Origin: Salticus scenicus
Taxonomy: Eukaryota; Arthropoda; Arachnida; Araneae; Salticidae
DNA length: 64,000 nt
Reading direction: 5' to 3'
Assembly (NCBI GenBank): GCA_963930645.1
Contig: OZ005653.1
Location: 108,208,059 to 108,272,058, forward strand
Below are positions 45,800 to 58,010 of the stretch, one piece after another. Each line of letters opens with the position of its first letter. Within the stretch, counting starts at the first letter, position 1. Made by a program: the position numbers and the translations under genes. A model generated the notes under the pieces. The model was not told where the DNA came from. It worked only from the letters and a program-made list of their open reading frames with translations, and did not search any database.

Positions 45800-46400
45800 A
45801 TACCATGTTCTTAAATTTTCTGTTGAATCATATAAACTCTACCGAAGACTGGGGGGACCCGAAATAATTGGCTAAAAGTAGAAAAAAATGCATTGTTATC
45901 GTGTTCTGATTTATACTAAAGGTTTAAAATGTCTACCTAGTCGGGAAGTCATATGATTGCTGAATCATATAAACGCTACCGAAAGCAGCGGAGACCCAAA
46001 AAAGATAGCTAAAAGTATTAAAAAGTGAACAATTATCGTGTTTTGAGTTATTCTGAAAGTTTCAAATGTCTAGCTAGTCGGTAAGTTATACGACTGTTTA
46101 ATCATATAACGGTACCAAAAACAGCGCAGACCCAAAACAGTTGCCTAAAAGTATTTTAAAAAATACATTGTCACCGTGTTCTGAGCTTTTCTGAAAGTTT
46201 CAAGGGAAGTCTAGTCGAGAAGTTTGTTAAATAAATTTTATGTTGAATCATATAAAAGCTACCGATCACAGCGTGTACCCGAGGCACTTGACTAAAAGCA
46301 TTAAAAAAATGCATTGACTTGGTGTTCTGAGTTGTTCTGAAAGTTTCAAATATCTAACTAGTCGGAAAGTTAGTTAAAAATCGATTGCAAGATTTGTACT
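45800..46400 (+). repeat. Four-unit tandem repeat, about 137-146 bp per unit
   Basis: Units begin at GAATCATATAAA-CTACCGA near 45825, 45962, 46099 and 46245. Each then runs through GACCCRAAA, CTAAAAGTATT, CGTGTTCTGAG, CTGAAAGTTTC and CTAGTCGG. An inverted single copy lies at 34200-34400. An (AAAT)n/(AAAC)n tract at 46411-46445 follows the last unit. Confidence 0.8.
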
Positions 46401-46479
46401 GGACTAGAAAATAAATAAATAAATAAACAAACAAACAAACAAACAAGAATCGAAGTTAATAAAAACATGGGAAAAATAG

Positions 46480-47055
46480 TTTAGAACTCCTGAAAGAATC
46501 GAAGCTTTTCGATGTATACTAGCTGAGATATAGAAATTCACATGTGGTTTTGGATAGAAACTCAGCCAAGCCCAATCGCCAAAAGGGAAAAATAAGAGTG
46601 AATTGACTTCTGGGTATGAGAGTGTAGTCATTGAGATTCAGAGTTGATCAGGGACCTATTCTGAGCGACTGCACTTTGGACATTGTTCTCCAAACGACTG
46701 AACTGTGGAAGCTGACGAAGATTTTTGCTCTGGAGTATCTAATGATATTTGCTTAAATCATATGGAACAAGACGGTCTGGAAGAGTCTAAATTTTTTTCT
46801 TGGACTGTTCCAGAAATTTCGTCGATTACTGATTTTGAAATACGAGTGACAGCTTCATTGGGATGCTAACAGAATAGTTGAGAAATTAACAGTACCATTG
46901 GACTGTTTCGAAAATATTCGTTGCAATCACAGTATTGATGTACTTATTCGAGAAATTATGTTCAATAAAGAGCATTCATCGACTAGAGCCTACCGGCTTC
47001 TTTATGAATTATTTTCTCACACAAGAAAACCGACACGTTTTTTGTAACTTTTGGC
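46480..47055 (+). mobile_element. 5' LTR remnant (plus orientation)
   Basis: Higher-GC block with AATAAA at about 46965 and an end near TTTTTTGTAAC at 47050. It is directly followed by a tRNA-Lys type primer site. The left boundary is not resolved and no matching 3' LTR was found in the window. Confidence 0.55.
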
Positions 47056-47075
47056 GTCCAACGTGGGGCAGTTGG
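47055..47075 (+). promoter_or_regulatory. Primer binding site, tRNA-Lys type
   Basis: TGGCGTCCAACGTGGGGC differs at one base from the common TGGCGCCCAACGTGGGGC, which is complementary to the 3' end of a lysine tRNA. It identifies the preceding block as an LTR. Confidence 0.75.
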
Positions 47076-47111
47076 AGTGAATGCCAGTAACTAAAAGTAA
47101 GTCTGACACAA

Positions 47112-47520
47112 TGGAGAAATTCCTCGAGTCTTCCTCAAGACAGTCAAACAGGAAGGAAGCCAAACAAAATGAATTGGTGAAATAGAGGAAAACTGAAGTA
47201 GATAAAACGAAAACTGGTGAAGGTGAATTGATGAAAGATGTGAAAGCCAGGCGAGAAAAGATAACACCCGAATAAGTTCAAATAATAGAGAAGATGAAAT
47301 CCGTGGAAGATATTATAAACGGACAAAAGTAGATGATATCATGATAAGATAAGCCGAGAGAAACTATTAAAATCAGACTAGATCCGTTGGAAGTTGGACA
47401 AGATTACATGGAAGTGAGCTGAAAGCCTGACATGATCAGTTGAGAGAGAAGATGCGAGTCGGACAAGAAGTCTCGAAATATGCGCATGCTAGTCCAATTG
47501 GAGGACACAAAAAAAGAAGA
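47112..47520 (+). pseudogene. Degenerate gag-like leader of the tRNA-Lys primed element
   Basis: ATG at 47112 (MEKFLESSSRQSNRKEAKQN) opens a charged, Lys/Glu-rich frame with in-frame stops soon after and repeatedly downstream. Composition resembles the coiled-coil N-terminus of the intact Gypsy gag in this window, but no domain is diagnostic. The element is lost beyond about 47520. Confidence 0.4.
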
Positions 47521-48047
47521 AATATATCATCACAAAAGTGCTAATTTGTAAACTATAAATTTTAATAAAGCTGAATTTAGATTGTAGTAAAAGAATAAAT
47601 AGAAAATAGAAAGTGTCACTCTAAATGCTAGATGAAAAAAAAAAAAAAAAGAGATTAATTCTACCGGTAAAAAAAAAAAGCTTAGAAAATAACTTTAAAG
47701 GTACAACTTTGTCGAAAAAACATGTGCATTAGCGACAGTAGGAAATAATACAATTTAGTAACTGATATTACAATCTTTGTGTACAAGTATACACTTAAAC
47801 TGGTGGTACAAACTTCAAGCAATGGCAGAGCTTACTAAACAAATATTTTTAGTATAGGAAATTTAAGGCGGATGTAACTTGAAAGTGCATAAGCATGATA
47901 TAAAGACAACAAGGACGAAAAATCATTTGGTACGCATTGATTATCAACACTTTCAAAATGTTCTTAATTGTTGTATTTTAAAACTTTTAATGCTATTTGC
48001 CTACGTAATCACACAATGAACAGAGAGTAGTTCTGAAAGGCATACAG
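47521..48047. other. Non-coding DNA
   Basis: No recognisable feature. Confidence 0.5.
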
Positions 48048-50320
48048 GTAAACTAATAGAATTCCTAATCATTCTTAAACATTGTTAGAAAGTGTTAAAA
48101 ATGCTTAGCACAAAAGAAAATGTAGCCCCTATAATCTAATTGCAGCCCTTAATGTACATAAATATCTTAGTGTAGCCCTGTAAATCTGAAGATTAACGAA
48201 ATAATATTCTATACAAGCTATTATTTTCAGCATATTAACATAATGCCAATTTCTTTATGATTTTTGCAATAAAAAGTTTTTTAAATGTAATTTTGAAAAA
48301 TGTCTGTCTTGAAATGCAATGCACTGGCATTTTTTTTGGCTCTCCCTGTTCACAAACCAGTTGACAGGGTTTATTAATGCCATTTAAAATAGGCAATATT
48401 TCATAGTGAATTTGAATAACATATATATATTTACATTCTGAAAATAGTTACTGGCGCTGTGGGCCAGCAGAAGGACAGATAGATAAATCGACAGTCTGAC
48501 AGATAGATACACAAATTGAAATCACATTCACACTTTAAAAAAATTGAAATGTGTTAAATTGCTTAAAGTAAACAAAATGCAATTCTAGAAAATTTCTAGT
48601 AAAAGCCCTAAATGTAACTTGTTATTTTTGTGCGGTCTTGTAAATCTAATGCTAATCATACTACATTCTGCAGAAAGCATTCTTTTGTGTATATGAATAG
48701 CATATTTCAATTTTATTAAGATTTGTTCAAAGTAAAGTTATTAAAATTTGGATTGTAGAAATACTTCTCATAGAACGAATACTTTGGAGTACTTTCGGGT
48801 GTCCCTGTATTCAAACCAGTGGTGATATTTACTCAATTTTCTATAGCAAACATCCGATAGTGAACTTGAAAAACATATTTCCATTCCTAGTAATTTGATA
48901 AAAAAAAAAAAAAAAGAAAAAAAAAAAAAAAGAAACACTTTAAAACACGTACAAAAAAGACTAATTATAATCATTAAAAATTATAAAAATTCATGTTGTC
49001 AAAGCTTTTTTGCCCTGCTTATTAGGGCATCATCATGGCAAGTTCAAGCAATGTTTAATTACAAGTGCAGCAACATTTCAATTATATACCAATAAAAACA
49101 TAAGACAGTTACAGTTAATTTTGATATAATACTCTGAAATCGTAAATTCGGAAATTTTGCTGAGCTTCACTGCACTTGTAATTAAACATGGCTTGAATTT
49201 GTCCTGATGATGCCCTGATAAGCAGTGCGAAAACTTTTGACAACATGATTTTTTGTAATTTTTATTGATTTTAATTAAATTTATCTTTTTTGTACGTGTT
49301 TTAAAGTGTGATTATTACCAAATTTACAATAACACGTGGTTTTTAAATATCTCTATATCAGATGTAATTTCATATATTTCAATTTATTGAAATTTGTGTA
49401 AAATAAAGAAATTAAAATATAGTTCATAACAATACCTCTCCTAGAACACAATGCTTTGGCATCTTTCGGGTGTCGATGTACAGTAGCCAGTATAGGTATT
49501 CACTCCATTTCCAATAGGGTGAAAGTTATAGTGAACCTGAATATCATATATATGTTTCAAGAAATTCCATGAAGATTTAGAGAAGTTAGAGAGCAGATAG
49601 ACAGACCGACAGATAAATGAAATCATTAACACTTTTCAACCTTATTTGAAAGCGTTAAAACATTTAGAAAGTCATAAAAACGATTAATATAAACGGAAAT
49701 GCAATTCCAGCAAATTTCCAATAATACCTATTAATGTAACTGAATATTTTTGTGTGGCCCTGCACATCTAATGCTAATCATAGTGTGTTCTATAGAAAAC
49801 ATTCTTTTGTGCATATGACTAATATATGACTAATATATTTCAATTTTATTAAGATTTGTGCAAAGTAAAGTTCTTAAAATTTGGTTTATAGAAATATCTC
49901 GCGTAGAACGTAATGCTTTGGAATACTTCCGGGTGTCCCTGTATACAAACCAGTGATAGAATTTATTCCATTTTCAATGGTGAACATCTGATAGTGGACT
50001 TGGATAACATATTTTAATTAGGATTTGTGTAATGTAACAGTATTAAAATATAGTTTATAGAAATACCTCTCATAGAACACAGTGCTTTGGATTACTTTCG
50101 GGTTTCCTTGTTCACAAACCAATAAAGATATTCACACCATTTTCAATAGGGACTATCTGATAGTGAACTTGAATAACATATATCTGTTCCAAGAAATTTC
50201 ATTCATAATTACGGGAGTTAGAGCGCGGACAGACAAACGGACAGACAGGCAGATGGACGGACAGACGTACAGAGAAACCGAAGTCATTAACACTTTTAAA
50301 CCTTGTAAGTTCAGCTGTTA
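48048..50320 (-). repeat. GTCY-rich tandem repeat array, minus orientation (about 460-bp period)
   Basis: Five diverged units are anchored on CTTTGG-TACTTTCGGGTGTC near 48322, 48779, 49451, 49913 and 50081. Each continues with TAGTGAACTTGAATAACATA, then (in three units) a CAGACAGACAGATA-like tract and CATTAACACTTTT. The last spacing is only about 168 bp because a unit is internally deleted. Read inverted, the units match 17690-18640. A 373-bp hairpin is inserted at 48936-49308. Confidence 0.75.
48936..49308. mobile_element. Hairpin (foldback) element inside the repeat array
   Basis: Left arm 48936-49068 and right arm 49172-49308 are inverted copies, roughly 80 percent alike, ending in CACTTTAAAACACGTAC. 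Shared blocks are CATGTTGTCAAA, CTTATYAGGGCATCATCA and TTTAATTACAAGTGC. The loop is about 103 bp. Two A-rich runs (48900-48930) lie just outside the left arm. Confidence 0.85.
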
Positions 50321-50329
50321 GATGTGGAG

Positions 50330-50720
50330 AAAATACTGACTAACCGCGGAATGTCAGGTATCGCGTAGATGATCAAGAAATTTCTGCTAGAAGGCAAGAA
50401 GAAAATGAAGAATAGGCACAAATCAGACATTAGGAATATACTGAAAGGGAAGCTGCTCACAGGGAAAAAACGGATCAGCGGATAGAAGCCAAATATCGTG
50501 CAAAGGCTCAATGGTCGTAGAACCTCGAAAGAAAAAAGAAATGGAAGAGAAACGTCACTATCGAATTCAAGCTGATGTTAGACGGCATGCTGGCATATTT
50601 TTCTCATGGTCAATTATATGTAGCCTGGGGTATTCATACAATTTGTATACGCTCCTTCAAGAAAAAATAAGATTATCGTTTACATAGAAGATCGTAGATC
50701 CGTCAACGTGTTTCATCGAC
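50330..50720 (+). pseudogene. Helitron/Helentron-type replicase-helicase remnant (internally deleted)
   Basis: A plus-strand frame with stops shows an Arg/Glu-rich segment (RVDDQEISARRQEENEE and TEREAAHREKTDQRIEAKYR) at about 50345-50510. It then passes in the same frame to AYFSHGQLYVAW at about 50593-50628. SHGQLYVA is the C-terminal motif VI region of Helitron/Pif1-family helicases (FSHGQLYVAFSR). A KIIVYIED-like end lies near 50668. Nearly all Rep and helicase domains are missing. Confidence 0.6.
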
Positions 50721-52084
50721 TTCCTGTGTTGGGTTCTTAGGAATCCATTAATTCAAAAAAGTTCAATCGCAATATGATTAAGCTGGAAGATTTTTAATTT
50801 AATTAATTTACTTTTATTTCCATCTCATTATTCATTTCATCAATCCTTCCATTTTTTTTTTCTCTAATGAAAGAAATTTATTAGCAGTACTCCATCGTGA
50901 TTACAACAGGCTAGAGCTGCTAGTCATTCTATAATTTCATTTCACGTAAAAAATTGTAGGATAAATGATATCATTCCATTTTTCCGCCACTCATGTTTCA
51001 CAGTATCTTAAAGATATGAAATTGAGTTTATTTTAATAATTTAGTTTAAAATTTTAACATTCATTTTGGATTAATTAAGTTTATAAGTTAATTTTTTTTC
51101 TTACCTAATAGGCACATATAAAAGTCAAATGAAGTGTTGACTTTTCGTTTTAAGAAACTTACCCATAAATGAAATTAATTTAAATAGTGTAAACAATCGA
51201 CGAATATCTAACCAGAAAGCAAATTCCGTCCCATTTCATTTTTTATATGAATAAATTTTTGCGATTTTTAATTATATTTTCCTGGTGAAGCGCTTACATA
51301 TGAAACCAACAGCTTCAATATTTACTTATCTGAGATTTAAAAAAATAATTTAGTGCATTTTTTTTTTTTTTAATGATTAATAAGATTTAAAATATGGTTT
51401 TAATCTAAACACTTCTTAAAAAGTAGTAAGAAAAAATTAATAGCATATGTTAAATTAAATAATCTTTAAGTAATATTTTTTCTGGTTACAAAGTAAAAAG
51501 ATGCAATTAGTATTTAAATTAATAATTGAAAGAGGTTCGTTTAATACATTTTCATTTATTCCTATTAAAATGAAATTTTATTAATTAAAAAATCGTAAAG
51601 ATATTATGATTTATTTAGTCTTATATACATATACAAAGCAACGATTATTAAATTTATAATAAATTAAATAAAAAAAATATTTAAAAGAAAATTAAAAGCA
51701 TTATTAATAGAAATGTTTAGAATGTATTATTTTTTTATTCATTAAATCTAATATAAAACATAAAATTGCAAAAACTTGGGGTGAAAGATGACGCCACAAA
51801 GTAGAATAATGACACCCCTACCTTAAGGTACTCCAGATTGAAAGAATGGCACCCTAAGGGACAATAATGTCACACCCACATTTGAAAGCATCATTATTTC
51901 ATGATGTACAGTGGATTTCCTCCCCCCTCCTCCGGCTCTTTTGCAATTTTATTTATTGGTTTGAATCATGAAATAAAGGTGTTTATTCATTTTGTGATTG
52001 AGTTTAGTAGGGTAAATAATCAAAACTTCATTGTATATAAGTATTGTAATTTTATAATGGCCTTTGAGTAGATTAGAGCTTTTC
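50721..52084. other. AT-rich non-coding DNA
   Basis: Nothing recognised. Around 51790-51890 a loose ATAATGACACCC / AATGGCACCCTAAGG motif recurs three times. Confidence 0.5.
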
Positions 52085-52290
52085 TAATACTTTCAAATAA
52101 AGATAAAAGCGTTGAGGACTTCGACTTATTTTGCCGTCTGGTCGTGCTCGACGGTCATAAATATATTCGGATTGCTCTATTTTTGATATGACATTGATAT
52201 TGACAATAGCGTGATCGCTATTTAAAATTTAACATGTAGTATTTATAGTTTATTAACAGAGATATCCAAAAGCATTGTTACATTATGATT
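52085..52290 (+). repeat. Partial copy of the GTCY-rich repeat family
   Basis: AAAGCGTTGAGGACTTCGAC near 52106 and GCCGTCTGGTCGTGC correspond to AAAGTGTTTAAGACTTCGGT and GTCTGTCCGTC at 17708-17745. AAAAGCATTGTTACATTATG near 52270 may be the downstream block. It is diverged and short. Confidence 0.45.
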
Positions 52291-52563
52291 AATAGAAAAA
52301 AAAATCAGGTGCATTTAAATGGCGTTCTACCATTTCAAGCATGTAACTGATATGTATTAATGAAGTATACTAGGATACCTTAATTCTGTGGAATATGGGG
52401 TTGCAAATAATTTATTATTCATTTACAAAGCCTCACAAAAGTTTCATTACGTAATTCTCTGCAGAAAACAGTTCATATAATATATGAAATGTGTTACAAT
52501 ATTGAATATATAATAATTATCATTCATAAAATTCATATCATTCATATCATTCATATCATTCAG

Positions 52564-52599
<36 letters not shown>

Positions 52600-53005
52600 G
52601 AAAAAACACAGGGGCATAAAAAATATTTCGGATACAGTACTGAATGCCTCTTAGCAATAATGGTTGGAAGTGCGTTTTCAGTTATGATGTGCATTTTACG
52701 TTTAACTAATTTAGGATATTATATGTTATGTACAAAAGCTATATATATTATGTACAGAGCTATACAAAATAATTCGTAAACATTACTGAATATAAGCGTG
52801 AATTTTTTAAAGGTAGATTTTTATTGAATTATGAATTTTCAAACTGAGCTGTATTTGATGCACTAAGATGTTCGTAGAACAGGGTAAAAATAATGTATAT
52901 GTATATATATCCTGTGCAAACATGTATATTACCATGTATTTATTACGCTAATTGGTAAAAGTTTTTGACTTACAATAACTTTGAATGACAATCAAAGAAA
53001 CACCA

Positions 53006-53040
<35 letters not shown>

Positions 53041-55252
53041 CTTTTTTTTTTTTTTTTTTACAATTGAATTATATTATGTCCAAAAGTCGTATAATACAAA
53101 ATGAATACAATGTACAGCGGATATCCCTATTAGTTGCCCATTTGAATATGTTAAACAGGCAAAATTTATGAACAGACAAACAGAATAACATATTTATCTC
53201 CCCCCCCCCTTCGAATATTTTCAGAAAAATGACACATTGTAGTTGGTTCCCTATTGGCAGCTCACTGGCCAGTAAAAATGACTGTATTCAAAATTGAAAT
53301 ATTTAACAGAAATTTACTACAGTTGTAAGAACTGAGTTCCAACTGAATTTGGAAAGGCGGACAATATTAGCGGAATGTTCATAATGCATGGATAACATTT
53401 TGGTACATAAATGTGATCAAATGATTTGTATTGTTAATTATATAAAACTAAATTAATCTTCTACACCTTCACCAATTTGTAAACCTTTGCCATATTTTAA
53501 AAATAATCTCAACAATTGAACCAATATTTTTCTTTGGTACACATAAAATATTCAACATTAAAAAAAATAAAAAAAAATAAAAAAAAAAAAGACAATGAAT
53601 TCACTAAATAGCATTAAATACAGATTTGATACTCCATGGACGTAAAATCTGATGTAAAATAACATTTTAAAAAATATTTTTTTAAAGTTCTGTACTTTGA
53701 TAAAAAGATTATTACATACATTCGTTAAAAAAAAAAAAAAAAAGATTAAATGGCTAATTTTTTTTAAATTATCTTAAGTATTATTCATTTATTTATTTAT
53801 TTTATTTTTATTTTTTCCAAATATAAATGAACATTATCCATATTCCAATTATAATATATCTAAAAGAGAAAGCATCATTAAGATTATTATTAAATCATTT
53901 GTTGATAACCATGATATAAATCAATGTAATTCAAACTAAACAACTCTCTCCCCACATCACTTGCTGTGGTTAATGGCTATAAAAACTTTAAACACACTCT
54001 TTTGCATTTTGTGCATGCGCATTCTACCTTTGTTGTTATGGGATGTAAAAATCTTTTGTTCTTGTACAAGATGAGACAGTGTGTGTGTGGGAGAGGGGTT
54101 AAAATTTCTTAAACAAGTAGTGAATTAATATTTTTGTCTATCCATTATTTTCATTGAAAAATAGAGCTATCCATGAATAAAAGACTTTTAAAAATGAAGC
54201 TTCCTTTCTCAACGTTCTTTAAATGAATGATTTAAAAGTCAAATATAATTTTTTAAAATTGAATTTAATTATATAAACTTTTATAAAAATGCTCAAACAA
54301 TTTGTAAATACAGTTTTACAAACATACATAACGGGTTCGTAGTAATAAGCATCATTTTTACCAAAAACAAAGATTATCGTTAAGCACAATTAACTAATTT
54401 TACACATATATTTAAAAACATTAAAATGGCATTTACAGTTTTATTAAGAGGTTATGTTAGCAGAGATGAACATTTACTTACAATGTTACAAAATGAAAGC
54501 GTAAATGAATGTACAATTATTATTACAAGAAAAAAAAAAAAAAGAGGGAGAATTGTTTTAGTAATCATATTTTTTTTTTTAACAGAATTGTTTAAAAACC
54601 ACATAAAACTCATTTAATTTATAAAACTCCTTTATAAAACACCTTAAACATGATTAAGTAACAACAAATGGTTAAACAAATTAAGTTAAACAAATGGGTT
54701 TGTATGCATAAAACTAATGTTGATGTATTAGCTTTATGCATAATGTTCTTATCAATAAAAATATAAATAATTAAAAAACAAATAATTAAAATTAGAATCT
54801 AATTTCGTTCGTATAATATATGAAATATTTTCATTATTTTATTTTACTTTCTAAATATCTTATTAAAATTAATAACTTTACACTGGTCACTTATTTAACA
54901 CAAGTGTGCCTCATTTCACCTTATACCTAGTGCATGGCACCTTAATTAGCTCTATTCACTCAGTAAAAGACCAATTAGGGCTTCATCCACATTTCCAAGC
55001 CCTAAGGTGCCAAATGGTGTACCGTCTTCTCATCCCGGGGTTTCAAATGGCACCGATTTGTCACCTTCAGTTTTAAAGCGTATACAAGGACTTCAAAACT
55101 AGATTCTTAAATTAAGGAAGGGATATAGGCTGTACCAAAATGACTCAGAAACGCGTAAGAATCCAGTTTCGCAATTGAAATATGTAAGATTTAGTGTGCA
55201 CGAAAAATGCAAGAAAGTTTAGAAAACCACATTTGCTAAAAAGCGATTAATT

Positions 55253-55291
<39 letters not shown>

Positions 55292-55843
55292 TCCACTGTG
55301 CTGCTTGCAGGAGCGTCATATGCTGAGAATTGTATAAAATTCTTGAAAGAGTAGTCAATGCAGTGTTCAATAAACATACTTTTAAGAAATGTTCGAAAAA
55401 TCTACTTTCAACGTCATTTACTTCCTACTAATGTTTATTTGCTAACTTGCTTTACCCTATCACTCCGACTAATCAAGAGAGCTTTAACCCCTAGAAGTCT
55501 TCGAATCTCGTGCTGAAATATCTTGGAAAGTGTAAAATATTGTTTTCTTAGAAATTCTATCTCTGAAAGCAACACAGGTTTTATGGATTTATAGAACTTT
55601 TTTTTTTTTTTTTTTTTTTTGCCAGATGTTATTCTTAAGGAAAAAAAGAAAAGAAAAAAAAAAGTTTTTTTCACATGTATAATTTTTTCTATGAGATATT
55701 TTTTTCTGTCTAAAATTTAATGTAAATTTAACTTGAGCTGTTTTCAATTAAATTAAAAATTGAAGAAGTACTTTTTTTGGAAAACACATTGATTTTTATT
55801 TATGTGTTAAGTATGTCTATTTATCCGAAAATACAGTAATCTG

Positions 55844-55878
<35 letters not shown>

Positions 55879-55881
55879 ATG

Positions 55882-55929
<48 letters not shown>

Positions 55930-56424
55930 AAAGGAAGAATTTAAGAGAGTTTTAAAATTTAGCAATTAATACATACATTACATGATAATATCAATAACAC
56001 TCAAATAAAAGTTATTTTATTTCAATTTAAATGTTAGCACTCATTTTTTCTATGATTCATTTACAGTATACAAATTAATAGATAAATTCATTTTAAATTA
56101 CTTAGGTTAATGTTAGCAATTGGGTCCATTACACTAAGTCCAACAAGGTGTGACTTTTATCATGCGATATTCAAGAATGTTATCAAACGGAAACCAAATA
56201 TTTTATAAAAATAAGCAAAAACGATAACTGGAAATGAGAATTGGAATTGGAAATATTCAAAAACAAAAGGATCCACTTTTCAGGGAACATGTCCTTCTAC
56301 GAGCAGAGTGATTGCAAGATTTCGGAAAACTGTATAGCTAATTGAAGACAAAAATACAGTTCATGTTCCTATCTTGCGACAAAACACACACACACACACA
56401 CATGTATATAGATATAAATACATA
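52291..56424. other. AT-rich non-coding DNA with microsatellites
   Basis: A three-copy TCATTCATATCA repeat at about 52525-52561. Long homopolymers at 52567-52598, 53010-53060, 55255-55289, 55600-55620 and 55843-55874. (CA)n at 55887-55917 and 56386-56401. 54890-55080 has several GGCACC/GGTGCC words resembling 51790-51890. No gene or intact element is recognised. Confidence 0.5.
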
Positions 56425-58008
56425 CAGTGCGTTGGATGAATATAAACGCATCTTTTTCAATAAGCAGGAATATAATTTTAATTTTTTTTAAAAGAAGGAA
56501 TGTGATTTACAGTTACTGCATATGACTAACAACTGAATAAGGTGCACATATGTTTAGGCTCATGCACGCTAATGTAGATGAATCTTTAAGCGTTTTCTTA
56601 TTTTTCACTGTTTTTCGTTTGTTGCGCGAAATTAAACGCACTCGGTATTTTGTGTTTAAAATTTTACAGACCCACCGAAATTAAATTAAAAGACAGATAG
56701 TCGTGTTGCTAAAGTTCTCTAAAAACAGTTTTAAAGCTTGAGTGCAAAATTTACGGAGTTTGTTCAGGATGGCAAGAGGGAAAACTTTAACAGTAGACGA
56801 GAGGATAAAAATCGACTTTATGCGTGGTAAAGGCTTTAGCAATCGTGCAATTGGGCGCCGGATCGGAAGAAGTGAGAGTGTTGTGCGAAATTATATAAAG
56901 AAAGGAGCAAATGATGGGGGAAAAGCGTATAAGAAGTGAACAGGAAAACTCACCAGATACGACAAACGTCGAATATGCAATGCAGCAAAAAATAAGAATA
57001 TTTCTTGTGTGAAGATAAAGGATCAGTACAAGCCGGGTGTTCATCGGAAAACCACATGGAGAACTATTAAAACTGTAACATTCATTAAATTTAAGAAAAT
57101 GAAGGCGAAACCACCCCTCACTCAAAAACACAAACATATGCGTTTAGAATGGGCAAGAAAATGGATTCTCGATCGACTAAATTGGAAAAAAGTCATCTTC
57201 TCAGATGAAAAATTTTAATCTCGATGACTCGGACTGATTTCATAGCTACTGGCTTGTTAACCGAAGAAATGTACTGTTCAAACCGTCAATCTGGAGGTGG
57301 GTTTGTCATGGTGTGGATATCCATAGGTATTGAAGGGACTTTCGTCCATGGATAACACTATGAACTCTGTATGTTATGTCCATTTACTCACAAGGAACCT
57401 CCGCCGTGAAACAGTCAAGTAAGCTGGAAGAAATTATGTTTTTCAGCAAGACTGTGCATCTGTACATACAGAACATATTGTGAAAAAATGATTATGTGAC
57501 AATAAATTCAATGTTTTGGATTGACCCTCAAAAAGCCCCGATTTAAACATAATGGAGAACATGTGGAGTATTTTGGTTCGCCGTGTTTATGTAAACGAAA
57601 GGTAGTTTAACACGGCAGATGAACTAAAATCGGCCATTCTATTAGATTGGAAGACAATCAGCTTGGATGAACTCATGACACTATATAAGTCAATGCCAAG
57701 GCGTTTACTAGCTATTCTAGAAGTTCATGGTGGCTTTACAAGTTATTAGATACAGTATTTGTTACTGAATTATTTATTTTTTATATGTGCGTTTAAATTC
57801 TTGCAACCTGTATTTTTGTCATAAATTCAGTAAAACTATTTTCTAAAAAATCATATTGGTCTTTCATTCTTTTGACTCGTAGTTTCATTTCTTAAATCAT
57901 ACACATACAGTTTGCATCAAGTGTCACCTATACATGTATTTTTTATTACACTTCTGTACCATTCTAAGTCTTAAAGCTAAGATGCGTTTATATTCATGCA
58001 ACGCACTG
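56425..58008 (+). mobile_element. Tc1-type DNA transposon, copy 2 (1584 bp)
   Basis: Inverted ends CAGTGCGTTGGATGAATATA (56425) and, reversed, CAGTGCGTTGCATGAATATA (ending 58008). TA flanks both sides (56423-56424 and 58009-58010). It is the same family as copy 1 at 23480-30722 and shows the sequence there before Copia inserted. Confidence 0.92.
56769..57749 (+). pseudogene. Tc1 transposase, copy 2, disrupted
   Basis: ATG at 56769 (MARGKTLTVDERIKIDFM) begins the helix-turn-helix region. TGA at 56937 stops the frame at 56 codons. Later frames keep RKWILDRLNWKKVIFSDEK (first catalytic Asp), FQQDCASVHTEHIVKK (second) and KSPDLNIMENMWSIL (third, Glu retained), with several stops and frame changes between. 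It ends near HGGFTSY and TAG at 57747. All three catalytic residues survive, but the gene cannot make a full protein. Confidence 0.88.
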
Positions 58009-58010
58009 TA

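Noticed and set aside
46404..46631. 75-codon minus-strand frame
   Set aside because: It starts in the (AAAC)n tract and overlaps the LTR-like block; no domain.
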